Origin: Heterodera schachtii | Taxonomy: Eukaryota > Nematoda > Chromadorea > Rhabditida > Heteroderidae | Assembly: GCA_023374025.1 (NCBI GenBank) | Contig: SIJG01000066.1 | Span: 310,001-374,000, forward strand | Direction of reading: 5' to 3' | DNA: 64,000 nucleotides | Shown: positions 36,523-48,417 of the stretch, piece by piece | Numbering within the stretch: position 1 is the stretch's first letter | Layout: every line of letters begins with the position of its first letter | Made by a program: the position numbers and the translations under genes | The notes under the pieces: generated by a model | Databases searched by the model: none | What the model was told of the DNA's origin: nothing | Seen by the model: the letters and a program-made list of their open reading frames with translations, nothing else

Positions 36523-36790
36523 TGGTCGTGATCGTGTTCAGATGCAAATCAACAACCAAAGTATTCTCAGTATGTGAATAAATTATAATAATAAAAAAAA
36601 ATTACTAATTATAAAAGAAATTTTAAATTGCAAAAAGACATAATTATTTTATAAAGTTTATAAGTAAAAATCTATGGCAAAAAGCAACAATTAATAATCC
36701 AAATAAATATTTTTAAAAATTGTCGATTCTTCTAAATATTCTTGGTTTATAAATAACAAAATTACGAATCGTTTGATTAAAAATCTCAAT
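36523..36790. repeat. Dispersed repeat X-Y, rearranged copy 2
   Basis: Carries X directly (GTGTTCAGATGCAAATCA) followed by a shortened Y (ACCAAAGTATTC), then a full Y in inverted orientation (AATATTCTTGGTTTATAAAT, AATTACGAATCG). Compared with 31441-31612 this copy has been folded back on itself. Confidence 0.6.
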
Positions 36791-37059
36791 AAATATTTAT
36801 ATATTTTTTATTGAGTTTATATTTTTTGTTTTATTCTATTTTTGTTTTAATTTTTTGAAAAAATTCCTCATTTTTTCTCAGCGCTGTTTGTTAAAGATTT
36901 TTTGCATTAAAATGTCTAGAAAATGGAAACCGTTTAATAGTATTTTTCGCATAATAATTTTAAAATAAATTAATCTTAATTTTAATATAATTAATTTTAA
37001 TGGTTTTATTTCTATTAAGAAATAAGAAATTTTGCTAATTTTACAAAAACATGAATATT

Positions 37060-37165
37060 TTGATAAATTTAGCACTTTCATTTCATCGCCATTTTCATAA
37101 TTTTTATGTTGTCTACAAAATTTGGGCCCTTTTTCTGATCGCTTCCTATTCCAATTCACTTTCAT
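37060..37165 (-). pseudogene. Second copy of the 238-360 exon-like fragment
   Basis: The start of a 95-codon minus frame reads SEKGPKFCRQHKNYENGDEM, matching SEEVPVFC-Q-K-N-GDEL at 238-360, and DNA strings AATAGGAAGCG-ATCAGAA and AAATGGCGA-GAA are shared. The remaining 65 or so codons (I/K/L-rich) look composition-driven. The overlapping plus frame 37051-37251 is its antisense shadow. Family unknown. Confidence 0.4.
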
Positions 37166-37251
37166 TTAGAATTAATCTTTCGTTATTTTCCATTTTTAAT
37201 TATTTTTCAATTATTGTAATTTTCTTTTTAATTATTCTTTATAAGATTTAA

Positions 37252-39117
37252 CACCCAAAAAGGGGATGTGCCTAATTTTTTGCGGGAAGGTACTGTCCAA
37301 TAAACAAAAAAACAAATTCTAATTTAGCCTGAAACTTCAGGAATAATTTAAAAAATATATTTCTTATTTTTTATATTGCCCATTAATGACATGTGATTTG
37401 CCATGCATAGGGATTTTGACATATGGTCATATTTTTACGACTGTTTTTAATCTCGAATTTGAGTAACAGAAAAATCTAGAAAAAAATCTTAATTTATTTA
37501 TTATATGGTGGCAGATAGAAATAGTTATTAAAAAATAAATATTTGTTTGTACATTGGCCTGTTCATTTGTTTCATAGTGCGAAAATATTTGAAAATTTAA
37601 TATATCGAATGAATATTTAGCTTTTTAAATATTTATTACATTTTTTTCATTATTTTAAAAATATTTTGTTATTTTAATTAAAAATATTAAAATTACATAT
37701 ATTTACTATTAATGTTTTAATGATTAGTTCGTTTATTTAGTTGCCTTATAGAAGAATTTTAAAATGATTATAATGAAAGATAAATCAATTTTACATTTTA
37801 AGAAATGATTTTTTCAAATAACATTTTAGTAAATTTTCAATATTTGCAATGTCAGATTCTAAAGTATTTTTTAATTGGGTAATCAGCTAATTTTTTAAAC
37901 CCAAGAATTTTTTCGAAAAAATCGTTCTGAATGAAAAGTTTTAACGAAATGCCAATTCAATTATACATTCATTAAAAATCTTTAAATCATTATTTTTCTA
38001 AATTTTGGCATGAAAAAATTAATTAATATTTACAGAAATGCAATTTTTTCGTTTTTCTGAGATTCATCAAAAAACAAAATTATACGTATTAAATAAAGGG
38101 TTTACAGCGTTTTGCTTGTCTGATATCTGTTTTTTAACTCATGAATTTTAAATTTAATTTTATTTGTTCCCCTTTTTTATTTCAGAAATTTTTATATTTT
38201 CTTGAAATCATTTACGACGAGTTTCGAGAATAAAGAATGTTTTAGTTTATTGTTTTTTTTCTTTTCTAATTTCATGAGTTGACACGGAGTTTCATGACCA
38301 TCCTATTCATTCCATCTTTATTATATTGCTAATATATTTTTTCTACAGATTATGATTTTTTTCTTATTGCCATTTAATAAACAGATTTATTGTCTGTTTG
38401 AAATAAATTTATTAATTTTTTAATAAATATTCATTTTTTCAAAGAAAACAATTATTTTATTTAAATTTCTTAACGAGTAGCCACGATTAGATGGGAATTT
38501 AAAAGGCATTTATTTATTAAAATATTTATGTGGGCAAAATTTTCATGCCTTCGTTTAATTTAAAAAAAAAATTTTTTTGATTAATAATCCTTAATTGAAA
38601 TTTTAATTCTTTTTGTATATTAAAAAATATGAAGTATTTTTTTAAACAAAAAATTAACGCTAAAGAAAACGTTTTGATAATGGTTCATTCCATCACGAAT
38701 ATTTTTATTAAAATAAATTGTTAAATTACTTTTTTAGAGTTAATGAATAATAAACTGATTTGTGGATGTGACATGGTAATATTTAAAATATATATACATC
38801 ATATAATTTTATTCATTAACAAAAAAAAGCATTTAAAAAAATTTATTTATGAAAGCATTAATTCTTAAGCTTTAATTGTAACAGAAAGCAAAAACAAGAA
38901 AAGAATCATTGAACAAATTCATAAAATTATTCATTCTATTATTTTAATGTCAACTCGATTTAAAAACTTTTAAGATAAACTTTTAAAACAAGGAAAAATA
39001 CTTTTAAAAATAATTGCTATTAAGGCTTATTCAAACATTAGACGAAATCTCGTTAAAAAACTATTAATCGTTGCAATAAAAATTTAAAAAATTTATAAAT
39101 TTAATTATAGAATTAAG
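37252..39117. other. Gene-free T-rich stretch
   Basis: T-rich on the plus strand. Slightly GC-richer spots at 37258-37310, 37390-37440 and 38275-38310. Nothing supportable. Confidence 0.4.
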
Positions 39118-39200
39118 TAGGGTTCGATGGGTCCGGGTATTTTGGCAAAAAAAGGGTCCGGGTATTGTGGGGCCCAGAAAAGCCCGGTCCAAGTTTTTAA
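39118..39200 (+). mobile_element. Truncated hAT-like end, CCGG-rich
   Basis: TAGGGTTCGATGGGTCCGGG fits a hAT end (YARNG) running into CCGG-type subterminal repeats (GGGTCCGGGTATT twice, AAGCCCGGTCC). No right end or target duplication is found downstream. Confidence 0.4.
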
Positions 39201-40443
39201 ACAATAAGAATTTTTTTTGTAAACATTTGTTAAAAGAATAAAGTTTTACTTAATGATAAATGAAAATTTTCAATAAAAAAATCTTTAATGAGTTTTTGTT
39301 ATAAAATATAAATATATATTTTGCATTTTTATTAAGTTTTTAATTTTATGTAGCAATTTAATAGATTATTTATTTAAATCTTGACACGTCAAGTTTTTCT
39401 TCAATTTGCACAGTTTATCATTGATTTTTTTTATAAAATATTTTTTTTTTATTAATTCAACTAATTTCATTAAATATTCTTTAATTTTAAATAAAAATAA
39501 AATATTAATTTTAATAAATCATTTTTACTTTGTGATTTTTTTCTAATTTTTGAATAAATTTTTTTTGTCCTTTAATTAACATAAATTATACAAACCCATG
39601 CAGATGAATAATGATAATGAAATTATTTGTATTAACACCTATAAATATTTATTCTTTATTGATTGATGTATTTAAATATAAGCCTGTAAGCCTTTTTAGG
39701 TATTATTCATTATATAATTTATTATGCTTAAAATGCAAATTTAATTTTAATTTATATTATATATAGTTAATTATTTCTGCACTTGAATTGTTTTTTTGAT
39801 AAAATGAAATTTAAAAAAAAATTAAAATACGGATAATTTTTACAACTTTTTTTTATTAATGAGATATTTAAAAGATTAATTTTTGTTATTTCTTCAATTT
39901 TACAATTTAATATAAAATTTTCTTTAATTTCTTTATTTTCTTTAGTAATTAAATCATTTTCTATTAACTTGATTTTAAAAAAAAACTTTTTGTTACAAAT
40001 GAGGCTACTTTAATAATTATTTTCTTTACCAATTTTTTTGATTTCAAAAAGTGCAATTAAATTCGTATTTTTGTCATATAAAATTAAACAATTGATATTG
40101 GAATGTTAGTTCCAGTCCCGCAGCGGAGCAAATTTTATTAGCCTCGAGAATGACATGCATTAACACCAATAAATATTTAAAAAAATAATTGTTTTTTTTT
40201 ATTTCAAATATTTTATTCTGAAATTTTTCAAATGAACTCATTTTTTTCATGTAGTGGCAGATTTATAAATCAAAAAATAATAAATTAATTCATGAAATAA
40301 AAAATCTTATAAAATAATTTATTTTTAGGTTTTAATGATTGAAAAATAACTAAAATAGGATAAAATAATATTGTCCTAAATATAAAAAGAAATACTAGAG
40401 AAAATGCACATAATTAAATTTTAAAATTTTGATATACACAAAG
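39201..40443. other. Gene-free AT-rich stretch
   Basis: T-rich. An island at 40110-40160 (AGTCCCGCAGCGGAGC, then CCTCGAGAATGAC) carries TTCTC on the minus strand. No gene. Confidence 0.4.
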
Positions 40444-40633
40444 TAGAGTTAGCGTGACCGGGACCTGAACACGGACAACCGAGTACAACTGAGTACCGAA
40501 GTCCCGGTTTTGACCGGGACCGGGACTAGTCCGGGTTTTTTCCCGCTTTTCCCAGCCAAACTTCCCGGTTTTTCAACCCGAAAAGGTCCCGGTCGCGGGT
40601 TTTGCCCAAAATTCCCGGTCCCGCTCAACTCTA
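40444..40633. mobile_element. Short CCGG-rich hAT MITE, 190 bp
   Basis: The ends TAGAGTTAGCGTGACCGGGA and, in reverse complement, TAGAGTTGAGCGGGACCGGG are imperfect inverted repeats. Flanking octamers ACACAAAG and ACCCAAAG match at 7 of 8. Interior CCCGGTTTT and ACCGGGACCGGGA strings match the element at 29578-30994, including TTTTGCCCAAAATTCCCGGT next to the right end of both. It is a deleted member of the same family. The 92-codon minus frame is a translation of this repeat. Confidence 0.7.
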
Positions 40634-41679
40634 ACCCAAAGTATTGATGATAACATAAGATTATCTCGTTCATCGTGAAGTACACAAATTCCATTAAATA
40701 ATTTAAAAAAAAATTTGAATTGAACAACTAAAAATTCATCGTAACAAAATTATAAATAAATGTGAATGCAAAAATATTATCAAAACTGAAAAAAATGAGT
40801 AATAATTTTATACTGCATAATACCAGTCCACTAAAGAATAAACGGATGCATCCATCATACTGATAAAAAAAAAGTCAAGTCCAAATAATAAAAAATCAAA
40901 CACGGAAGCCTCGATTAGTAAAACAAAAATATAATGGTTTTTAAAATCCTTTAGTTAAAAAGAAAATTTTAATGTCTTAATAATGCCAGTTAAAACAATG
41001 TGCTTAATGTAAAAGTTTACTTTTTAAATGCAAAATACAAAAAAATATATATTTTATTTTTTATTTAAAAAAGAAAGTAATATTATAATTTCAAAGAAAG
41101 AGAAAAGTGATAAATGTTATAATTTTTTAGCAAATAAAAGTATAATTAACTTAATTTACCATCAAATTTTAACCTATTGAAATTATCAATATTATTTGGA
41201 GCATTCAAATAATCGAAAACGTACATGAGAGACATGAACAGGGATTAAAAAAAGTTAAATATCAGAAGAAAAAAAATTTTAAATCATAAATTTAAAAAAT
41301 TAATAGAATAAATTCATGATATTCTTTGTGTATAAGAATAACAAACAAAAGTTTAAAACAAAAAATTATAATATTAGTTTTCTCAAATTTATTTTTAAAA
41401 ATAATTTATATCAGACTTAATTATCAAATAAACTTTTTTAAATTAAAATAATCATTATTCATCATGAGGGTTGAAAAGATTTAAATATATTTTAAATTTA
41501 ATTAATGTATCAATTTTATTAATAAATGAGTTATGTTATAAAAAAAACTTTGGAAAAGTGCAATGTCAATATTAAGTTAATCATTAATACATATTTATTT
41601 ATTCATGGGCATATAGAACAACAGAAATTCATTCATTATGAATATAGTTAAATACTTTTAAAACTATAATGGTAATTTT
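40634..41679. other. Gene-free A-rich stretch
   Basis: No exon-like frame or element ends. A minus-strand CTCATG at about 41228 opens 26 codons (MYVFDYLNAPNNIDNFNRLK) before a stop; unsupported as a gene. Confidence 0.4.
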
Positions 41680-41812
41680 TAGAGACCGGACGAGACCGGG
41701 CTCCCGACGGGATTTTGTCGGGATTCCCGGTCCCGATTATTTTTGACAAACCACCGGGAACAGGAGTCCCGGTAAAACGGGAGTACAGGTCCCTGGAACC
41801 CGTACCAGAAAT
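41680..41812 (+). mobile_element. CCGG-rich hAT fragment
   Basis: TAGAGACCGGACGAGACCGG begins a run of CCGG strings (GGGATTCCCGGTCCCG, CCACCGGGAACAGGAGTCCC) like the elements at 29578 and 40444. No matching right end; truncated copy. Confidence 0.45.
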
Positions 41813-42391
41813 AAATTGATAATTACAAGCAACATATTTATTATATGAAAACTCTTTAAGGCCGAGAAAAAGAAGAGAAAATATTAAAAAAGTAATTTTT
41901 TCAAAAATTGTTATATTTTAATTTGACTCTTAATTATTATTTCTGGCTTGCTTTTATTCTCCACTCAACTGAATAAGAAATTTCAGTTTGAACAAAAATT
42001 AAATTCGAAGTAATGAAAGATTTAAAGCTTAAAAAATCAAAAAATTCATCAATAAAATTAACAATTGGACTTATAAAGAAAATCTAAAATGATTTAAAAA
42101 TATTATATATAAGAAAATTTAAAGAATAAAATAAAACAAATAAATATTATTTATATGATTAAGTATAAGTACAAAAGAAATTTAGTTCAAATTTTGGGAG
42201 GAGTGAAAGTCGAAGTATCATTTTTATTCACATTTAAAAATTGAGTAAAATAACTCTTCTGAAATTAAAATCGAATTGATGAAGAATAATAAAAAAGTTA
42301 CCAAGAGATTTAAATTTAAAAAGTGGAAATAAAAAATAAATGAAACAGTGTGCCATTTTTCTTTTAAAACATATGTTGGCTTTTTATTTAA

Positions 42392-42484
42392 TTGTGGAAT
42401 TGTAAATTGTGTCCATATAAATTGAATCAACAAGACAATTTGGAGCGCCACATGAGCATTCATCGTGAACCTAACGGGCCAAAG
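42392..42484 (+). CDS. Isolated C2H2 zinc-finger exon or fragment
   Basis: The frame opened after a TAA at 42389-42391 contains CKLCPYKLNQQDNLERHMSI followed by H. That is an exact C-x2-C-x12-H-x3-H finger. Cys codons are at 42401 and 42410, His codons at 42449 and 42461. The expected tryptophan/aromatic stands two before the first Cys and leucine at the two core positions. Such fingers bind DNA or RNA through one zinc ion. After H-R-E-P-N-G-P-K the DNA reads AAAG|GTGATT, a plausible donor at 42484; without splicing the frame stops at 42506-42508. No AG acceptor lies inside the open part upstream, so the exon may be truncated or dead. The 103-codon minus frame here is its shadow. Neighbouring candidate exon at 43293-43418. 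Confidence 0.45.
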
Positions 42485-43292
42485 GTGATTCTTTATTTTC
42501 ATGGATAATGACAAGGGATAATATTTTGAATACAATTTTATTGCCTTTCAACAAGGTTTTTTTAAAGAAATGAACAAATAATACACGGACGGTAAAAAAC
42601 GAAAAAAATTGCCAAAAAAAAATTGCGTAAAAAAAATGCCAATAAAATCAAATGAAAAACAAAGTATATTTAATCTGCTCAAAAGTTTTAAACGTCAAAA
42701 CACATTATAAAGCATAGTTTTTGAGAGCAAAACTAAACATTTATTATAATTTCACGGCAAATTATTTACTAATATAAAAAATTGAGAAAATGCATAGATT
42801 AACAGCAAAAACATAATAAAAAAAAAACTTTCCTACATATTTGACCCATTTTAATTTTAACTTGACCTATTAATCGATTTAGTATTTTTTTCTCCATCGA
42901 TATGCAAAATTTAAAGAAATCAGTAAGGCGGAAAAAAAGTTTTATTGAGCGAAGTAAATGTTGTTCTTTACATATTAATAATGAAGAGATAGTACATAAA
43001 ATTGAGAGAAATAAAGACAAAAAGTAAATGTGAGAGAACGCCGTGACCATCCTCATCTTTTTAGATCACAATTTTCTTTTTACTTGGTCAATCCAAACTG
43101 AGAAAACCCGAAATTCATCTTTTTTCGTCTATAATCAAGAATAATTTTTTTGTCGTTTTTCCTATACCCTAGAATTCTGCAATTAAAAATTTCTGTAGTA
43201 CTCAAGCTTATGAATGATACGATACCAAGAATGTTTGGATTTATGAAGTAAGTAAAGTTATGACCTAAAAAGTGAGGATGGTCACTGATTAG
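42485..43292. other. AT-rich interval between two Cys-containing frames
   Basis: If both flanking frames belong to one plus-strand gene, this is intron plus possible small exons. A donor-like AA|GTAAGTA at 43246-43252 and the AG at 43291-43292 would define a 45-bp intron, with an upstream exon piece YDTKNVWIYE in the matching phase; that piece is preceded by an in-frame TGA, so the model is incomplete. The minus-strand frames at 42799-43056 and 43080-43457 are not supported. Confidence 0.25.
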
Positions 43293-43418
43293 ACGCGTAA
43301 ACTGGAATTGAGCCAGTTGTGTCGTTTTTGTGGGGCCCCTATTGCGCCACAGAAGATGGTACAGCATGAGAAGTTTCGTGAAAAGGTGGTGAGACCAATG
43401 GGAGGGAACGCGGCATAA
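43293..43418 (+). CDS. Candidate terminal exon with a CxxC-H motif
   Basis: An open frame of 41 codons begins right after a TAG that could serve as AG acceptor (GATTAG|ACG) and ends at TAA 43416-43418. It includes LCRFCGAPIAPQKMVQHEKF, then REKVVRPMGGNAA. C-x2-C-x11-H is one residue off a classical finger spacing and lacks the second His, so it would be a degenerate or different zinc-binding motif. The composition (G, P, R, V, C) and higher GC contrast with the AT-driven frames nearby. It lies 0.8 kb downstream of the finger at 42392-42484 on the same strand. Family unknown. Confidence 0.35.
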   Translation, partial: TRKLELSQLCRFCGAPIAPQKMVQHEKFREKVVRPMGGNAA

Positions 43419-46400
43419 ATTACCATTATTTGACGCCAAAATCGAATTATAAATCAAAAGGAATTTAAAAAAATCATAAATAAATAGAAAAGCATATATT
43501 AAAAGGTATAGAAAGAATATAATTTATCTATTTTGATGCGAGAAATATTAAGGAAACGAAATGATTTAATTAAATAATGATGAAAATAAATATTTAATCA
43601 AAGTGAAAACATTCAATGAAAGTTTTAAAGAAAAAATGACAAATAAGCAAACAAAAAATTAACAAAAATTAATATTTTTTATAAATGTGAATGAATCAAA
43701 AATAAAATTCTTAGAATCGAATTTCATAATAAAAGTATAATAAATGAATAAAATGGAAAGATAAAATTTATTAAATTTATAAAAAAGTGAAAATAATGAA
43801 GAATTTGTATAAAAATTAAAATTAAACATGAAATTAAAAATTTTGGTTTTTTTTGTTTTAAAGCTCTAATGCTAACAGCAAATATAAGATATTCAGCAAA
43901 TAATTTTTTAGGTGCCATTCTTAAAAGTAATAAATTTATTCGAAAAAAAGTTATTAAAATGAAATTCCGAACAAAATCCGAATCATAAAAAAAAAAAATA
44001 AAATCTCAATATAACTCAATCATGTATTTAAGGCCGGTCAAACAAGAGTGATAAAACGAGAGAATATTATTTATCACGAATATCCATATCCATTTAATAT
44101 TATGAAAATAAAAAAATAATACAAATTAAATTAATTATCTTTTATTAATATTACATCAATTAAAAATTCAAAACCTATAATAATATTAAACCAAATATCG
44201 TAAAAATCATGAGGCATCATGGGAATTAAAATGTCAATAATTAATAATACTAAATATAAATAATCACTTTGCCAAGTAAATAAATTTTTTCTAAAAATGC
44301 AAATTAAAATATATTTAATGATTAATACAAAAGAAAGGTTAGCCCGAATGACCGAATTCACGACTTAAAGATCAAGTGTTATTAACTATAATTAAAATTA
44401 TTCATCTGAATATTAAATATAGATATAAAGACAAAATTAAAATAAGAATACAGAAAATAAAATTTAAGAAAAATACAATTTTCAATTTGAATAATTTTGT
44501 TATCTTTGTGTAATAAAATTATTGTCTATTAGTAAACAAAAATGAGAAAAAAACACCATTTTACAAAATAATAAATATTTAAATATAAATCAGTGAAAAG
44601 AAAAATAAAACTAAAAAAAGGGTTTACCTATATTTATTTGTAATAATTAGTAATTAATTTTAATTCATTTAAATTTATTATAATTTATTTTGTTATGATT
44701 ATATTATTGTTTGCGAATGCAAATTAAATAATCTCCGTATTGGGCTTAATCTAATATAAAATATAAAGTTATGGAGAGGCGCAAACGGTTAGTTTTAAAG
44801 GTCGACCAATTTGAAGAATTATTATTTTGAAAAAGGATTATTGTAATATTCTTGTAGTAAACAATTTTAAGTTTAATATTAAATATTTCTAAATAAATAA
44901 GTGAAAACTGTCTAATTTATAATAAAAAATAATAATTTTCTAATCAAAACAAAAAAATAAAATTAACTCTATTAATTAATCACAGCAGAACTCATCATTT
45001 AATTTGTAATGTTAAATTTTGGATGATTTTGAAAAAAAATTCAAAATAATTTTTATTTTTCCCACGTGTGCATTCAGTTAAGTACACAACATTTGATATG
45101 AAAAGATAGCACAAAGGTTTCTCTATTATCCAGTTAAATTACAAAAAATTTTATTGAATTTCAAAAAAGTTGGAGTTAAAATTGTTGAGTCTAAATTTTT
45201 TGAGCTATTTTAGTTACAATTTTGTAAATTTTTGAACAAATTTAAAAAATATATAATATATTAGAGAAAACATTGATAAAATTGTTTGAAAATAATTTAC
45301 AAAATATGTTATTTTATAATTTATTTAATGTAAAAACGTACCAAATATTATATTTGAAACAGACTCCAAAAAAATTTCATCAATAAAAAACTGCGAGTTT
45401 AATATTATTAAAAAAAAGCTTTATGAGAGCATCTGATAATGCGTCATAAATTCAAAAAAGTTTTAAAAAGATTATTAATAAGCTTTATATTGGGAAGCAA
45501 CACATAAGATTGAAAATATTTTGTAAAGTTAATTTTGACGTTTAAATAAACGTCAAACACAAAATAAAGCAAAATAATTAAACGAACAAAATATAATTAT
45601 CAAAAACAAAATCATAATTTAAAATCTATATAGCATTGTTTTATTACGATTTAAGTTTATTATTTAAAAAAAAAGTTAAAATAATATTTAAAATTTAGCT
45701 ATTCAATGTTTAAATAAGAAAAGCCATAATTAGAACTTAAAAAATAATCTGGCCCGATATTTAAAAATTAATAAAAATAATAAGCGTTCAAAAAAACAGA
45801 GAAAATCTAATATTTAATTATTTAAAGTAACATTTTAAAATTTTGCTAAAAAAGCCTTATAAACTTTGTTTTGCTGGGTTTGGATAAAAAAGTGGGAGAA
45901 CACACAAGATAAAAATATTATAGGAAAGTTAATTTTTTTTTTGATTTATTGAGCAACCACAAGGTACTAAAAAGTACATTTAGAGTGGTGCAAATTAAAA
46001 AAAAATTAAATCAAATGAAATAAAAATAAAATAAAGAAAAGTGGGAGAACACAAAAGAAAAAAATATTCTAGGAAAGTTAATTTACATGTTAATTAAATA
46101 CGTCAAAATCAAAATAAATTAAAATAAATTTCACTGAATTAAATAAAATTTTCAAAAACAAAGTCATAATTAAAATAAAGTAAGTTTAATATATAAAAGG
46201 AAAATGACATTAAAAATTATAGAAAATAATATCATAAATGTAGCATTATTTTAAACAGTTACAATTATTTTATTATAATAAAAATTAACTAATATGGGAT
46301 TGAAAAATGAAAAATAATGTAAATTGGAATCGGCGATTTAAAAGCATTAAAATCACCAAGACTATCAATCATAATATTGGACAAGTATATTAAATAAAAC

Positions 46401-47334
46401 AATTAATTTTTTTTTGAAAAAACATTTGTCATTTTATTAAAAAATAAATAAATATTTACATGAATAAAAAAATAATATTTTGTAAAAATAACTAAAGTTT
46501 TCACCCAATATTTGCGTAAATTTACGTTCTTCATTCGTTTCTCCAGAATTTTCCAATAAATTTTCCTTCATCGCTATTCTTTTTTCCACTAATGTTACAA
46601 TTCAAAAAAAATTCTGTATTTATTAATGGTACAAAAGATAGCATTTAATTTGATTAGAATTTTTGAAGAATAAATATAAATAAAAGTTGAACTGAAATTA
46701 AATTATAGTTTTTTGAAAATTTTTAAAATTATTATTAATTCATTAAAAAAACGTACTTTAAAATAATTAATTTCAAATTTTTTTTTTCAATTACCCAACT
46801 TTTTATTCAGCTTACAAAAGCATATCTTCTCAATAAAAAAGCATAAAAGTTTAAAAATTTAATGCGATTAAATATTTATATGTTAGAATGCAACTTAAAA
46901 GAATTTAAATGTTATCATAGTGTGAATTTAAATAAATCAAATAAGAAACATAATTTCATTATTCAGAAAATAAAAAATATTTATTTTAATAAATAAAAGC
47001 ACTTTAAATTTCGTAATACAATAAATGCCCGAACTTAAACCAACTAAATAATTCGAGATACTATTCAAGAAGATTTAAAAACAAAAGTCAATAATTTTCA
47101 AATTTAAATTAAAAGATTAATAAATCTGTCGTTAAATAATTTAAAGCACCCCTTCAAAAGATTATCATTATTGAAAGATCACGTAAACGAATTGAAAAGA
47201 AGAAATTATTTACAAATACATTTTTTAATAATAACCTAAATTATTTAATAATTTGTCATAATTTTGAGAGTTAAAAATTTATCAAAAATTGAAAATTCAT
47301 CCAAAAAATTTTTATACATTTGTAAAAATCAAAT
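43419..47334. other. Gene-free A-rich block
   Basis: A-rich on the plus strand. Contains the oriented island at 44030-44065 (AGGCCGGTCAAACAAGAGTG then ACGAGAGAATA), another at 44780-44815, and the three related segments listed at 45480-46115. Minus-strand frames at 43724-43918 and 44131-44361 are I/L/F-rich and composition-driven; I do not support them. Confidence 0.45.
45480..46115 (+). repeat. Three diverged local repeats around TGGGA(G)AACACA
   Basis: Segments at about 45485-45610, 45885-45930 and 46036-46170 share TGGGAGAACACA-AAGA-AAAAATATT, then AGGAAAGTTAATTT. The first and third also share GACGT(C)AAA-CA-AAATAAA-TAAAATAA and TCAAAAACAAA-TCATAATT further on. Read in one frame two of them give KWENT, two variable residues, KNI, one variable residue, GKLI. 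The unit appears to be a decayed local duplication. Confidence 0.6.
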
Positions 47335-47394
47335 TAATATAATACCACTGAAAGGCATGCACAAATCAACACAGTCATCATTGACTTAATTTGC

Positions 47395-48417
47395 ATGGAA
47401 ATCAATTCAAGCCATCCAAAACATTGGAAAGTTCCAATAAAAGTGAACGGCTCAGATTATCCAGTGCATGTCGATTCCGGCGCACAAATCACATTGTTCA
47501 CAATCCAAACATGGATTCAAATAGGCAAACCGCCTTTGATGTCAGCAAATATTCGCGTCAAAAATTGCAATGACCAAACATTTGCAATTAAAGGACAATT
47601 CATGTGCGAAGTGCAATACATGGATCGTCCACCAATGAAATTGTTGGCATATGTGAGCCCCGAAATCAGTCATAATCTATTGGGCATGCCATGGATAGAA
47701 GCTTTGGAGGTGATCCCAAAAGAGATTATGAATCCAAATCTTCATTCAAAAATCAATACAATTTCAACGAAAACCAACCAAATCAAAGACACGGAGACAT
47801 TAATTTCGGCGCTCAAATCAACACACTCCGATGTCTTCAGCCCAGAATTAGGTCATTGCACCAAATTCAAGGCCAATCTCATTCTGAAAAACGGTGCAAA
47901 GCCTATCTATTGCAAGGCAAGACCAGTTCCACATGGCGCTTTGGACGACGTAAATGCCGAAATCGGTCAACTACTGCAAATGGAGGCAATCAAGCCCATT
48001 GAATTCAGCCATTGGGCCGCGCCAATTCTGGCAGTTAAAAAGAGGAATGGCAAAACACGCGTGTGTATCGATTTTTCCATTGGATTAAACGACGCACTTG
48101 AGCTACACCGCCACCCACTGCCACGTCCAGAGGACATTTATAGTGCAATCGCAGGCTCAAAGCATTTCTCACGCCTCGATTTGCGCGACGCTTATCTGCA
48201 ATTGGAATTGTCTGATGAGTCTAAAAAGCTGTGTACAATCAACACACACCGCGGACTCTTCCAATGCCAGCGATTACCATTCGGCGTAAAATCAGCGCCC
48301 GCAATTTTTCAAAGTTTGATGGACAAAATCATCACACCCATCAATTGCGCATTCGTCTATCTCGATGATGTAATAATCGCCAACACGACACTCGAACCGT
48401 TTTCCTTGGCCACATAA
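47395..48417 (+). pseudogene. pol: Gypsy pol, part 1: protease and reverse transcriptase
   Basis: A 340-codon frame, open without a start as far back as 47338. Protease: V-D-S-G-A (catalytic Asp is residue 27, codon 47473-47475) with the closing motif LLGMPWIEAL near residues 113-122. This enzyme would cut the polyprotein. Reverse transcriptase follows from about residue 165: HWAAPILAVKKRNGKTRVCI, FSRLDLRDAYLQ (first catalytic Asp), RLPFGVKSAPAIFQ and YLDD (48358-48369). The enzyme would copy the element RNA into DNA. Just after YLDDVIIAN the frame leaves homology and stops at 48415-48417: roughly 35 residues of the usual region are missing and the frame changes. The unusual CIDFSIGLNDAL instead of the commoner DYRxLN is typical of this lineage. 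Non-functional. Confidence 0.92.

Noticed and set aside
40449..40727. 92-codon minus-strand frame rich in G, P and R
   Set aside because: It is the translation of CCGG-rich hAT repeats; similar frames at 29624-29875 and 30758-30970 arise the same way.
41680..41899. Apparent octamer repeat GTAATTTT around the CCGG-rich fragment at 41680
   Set aside because: The right-hand octamer is in low-complexity DNA and is not preceded by an inverted end, so it is not accepted as a target duplication.
42224..43457. Three minus-strand frames of 85-125 codons
   Set aside because: They are antisense to the Cys-containing plus-strand frames or are I/L/F-rich frames expected from base composition.
43724..44361. 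Two minus-strand hydrophobic frames that could suggest membrane proteins
   Set aside because: T-rich strands automatically encode F, L and I; no charged loops, start context or homologue supports a gene.
46790..46810. TTTTCAATTACCCAACTTTT resembling part of a nematode spliced leader
   Set aside because: Only a partial match, without the GT donor and Sm-site context of an SL RNA gene.
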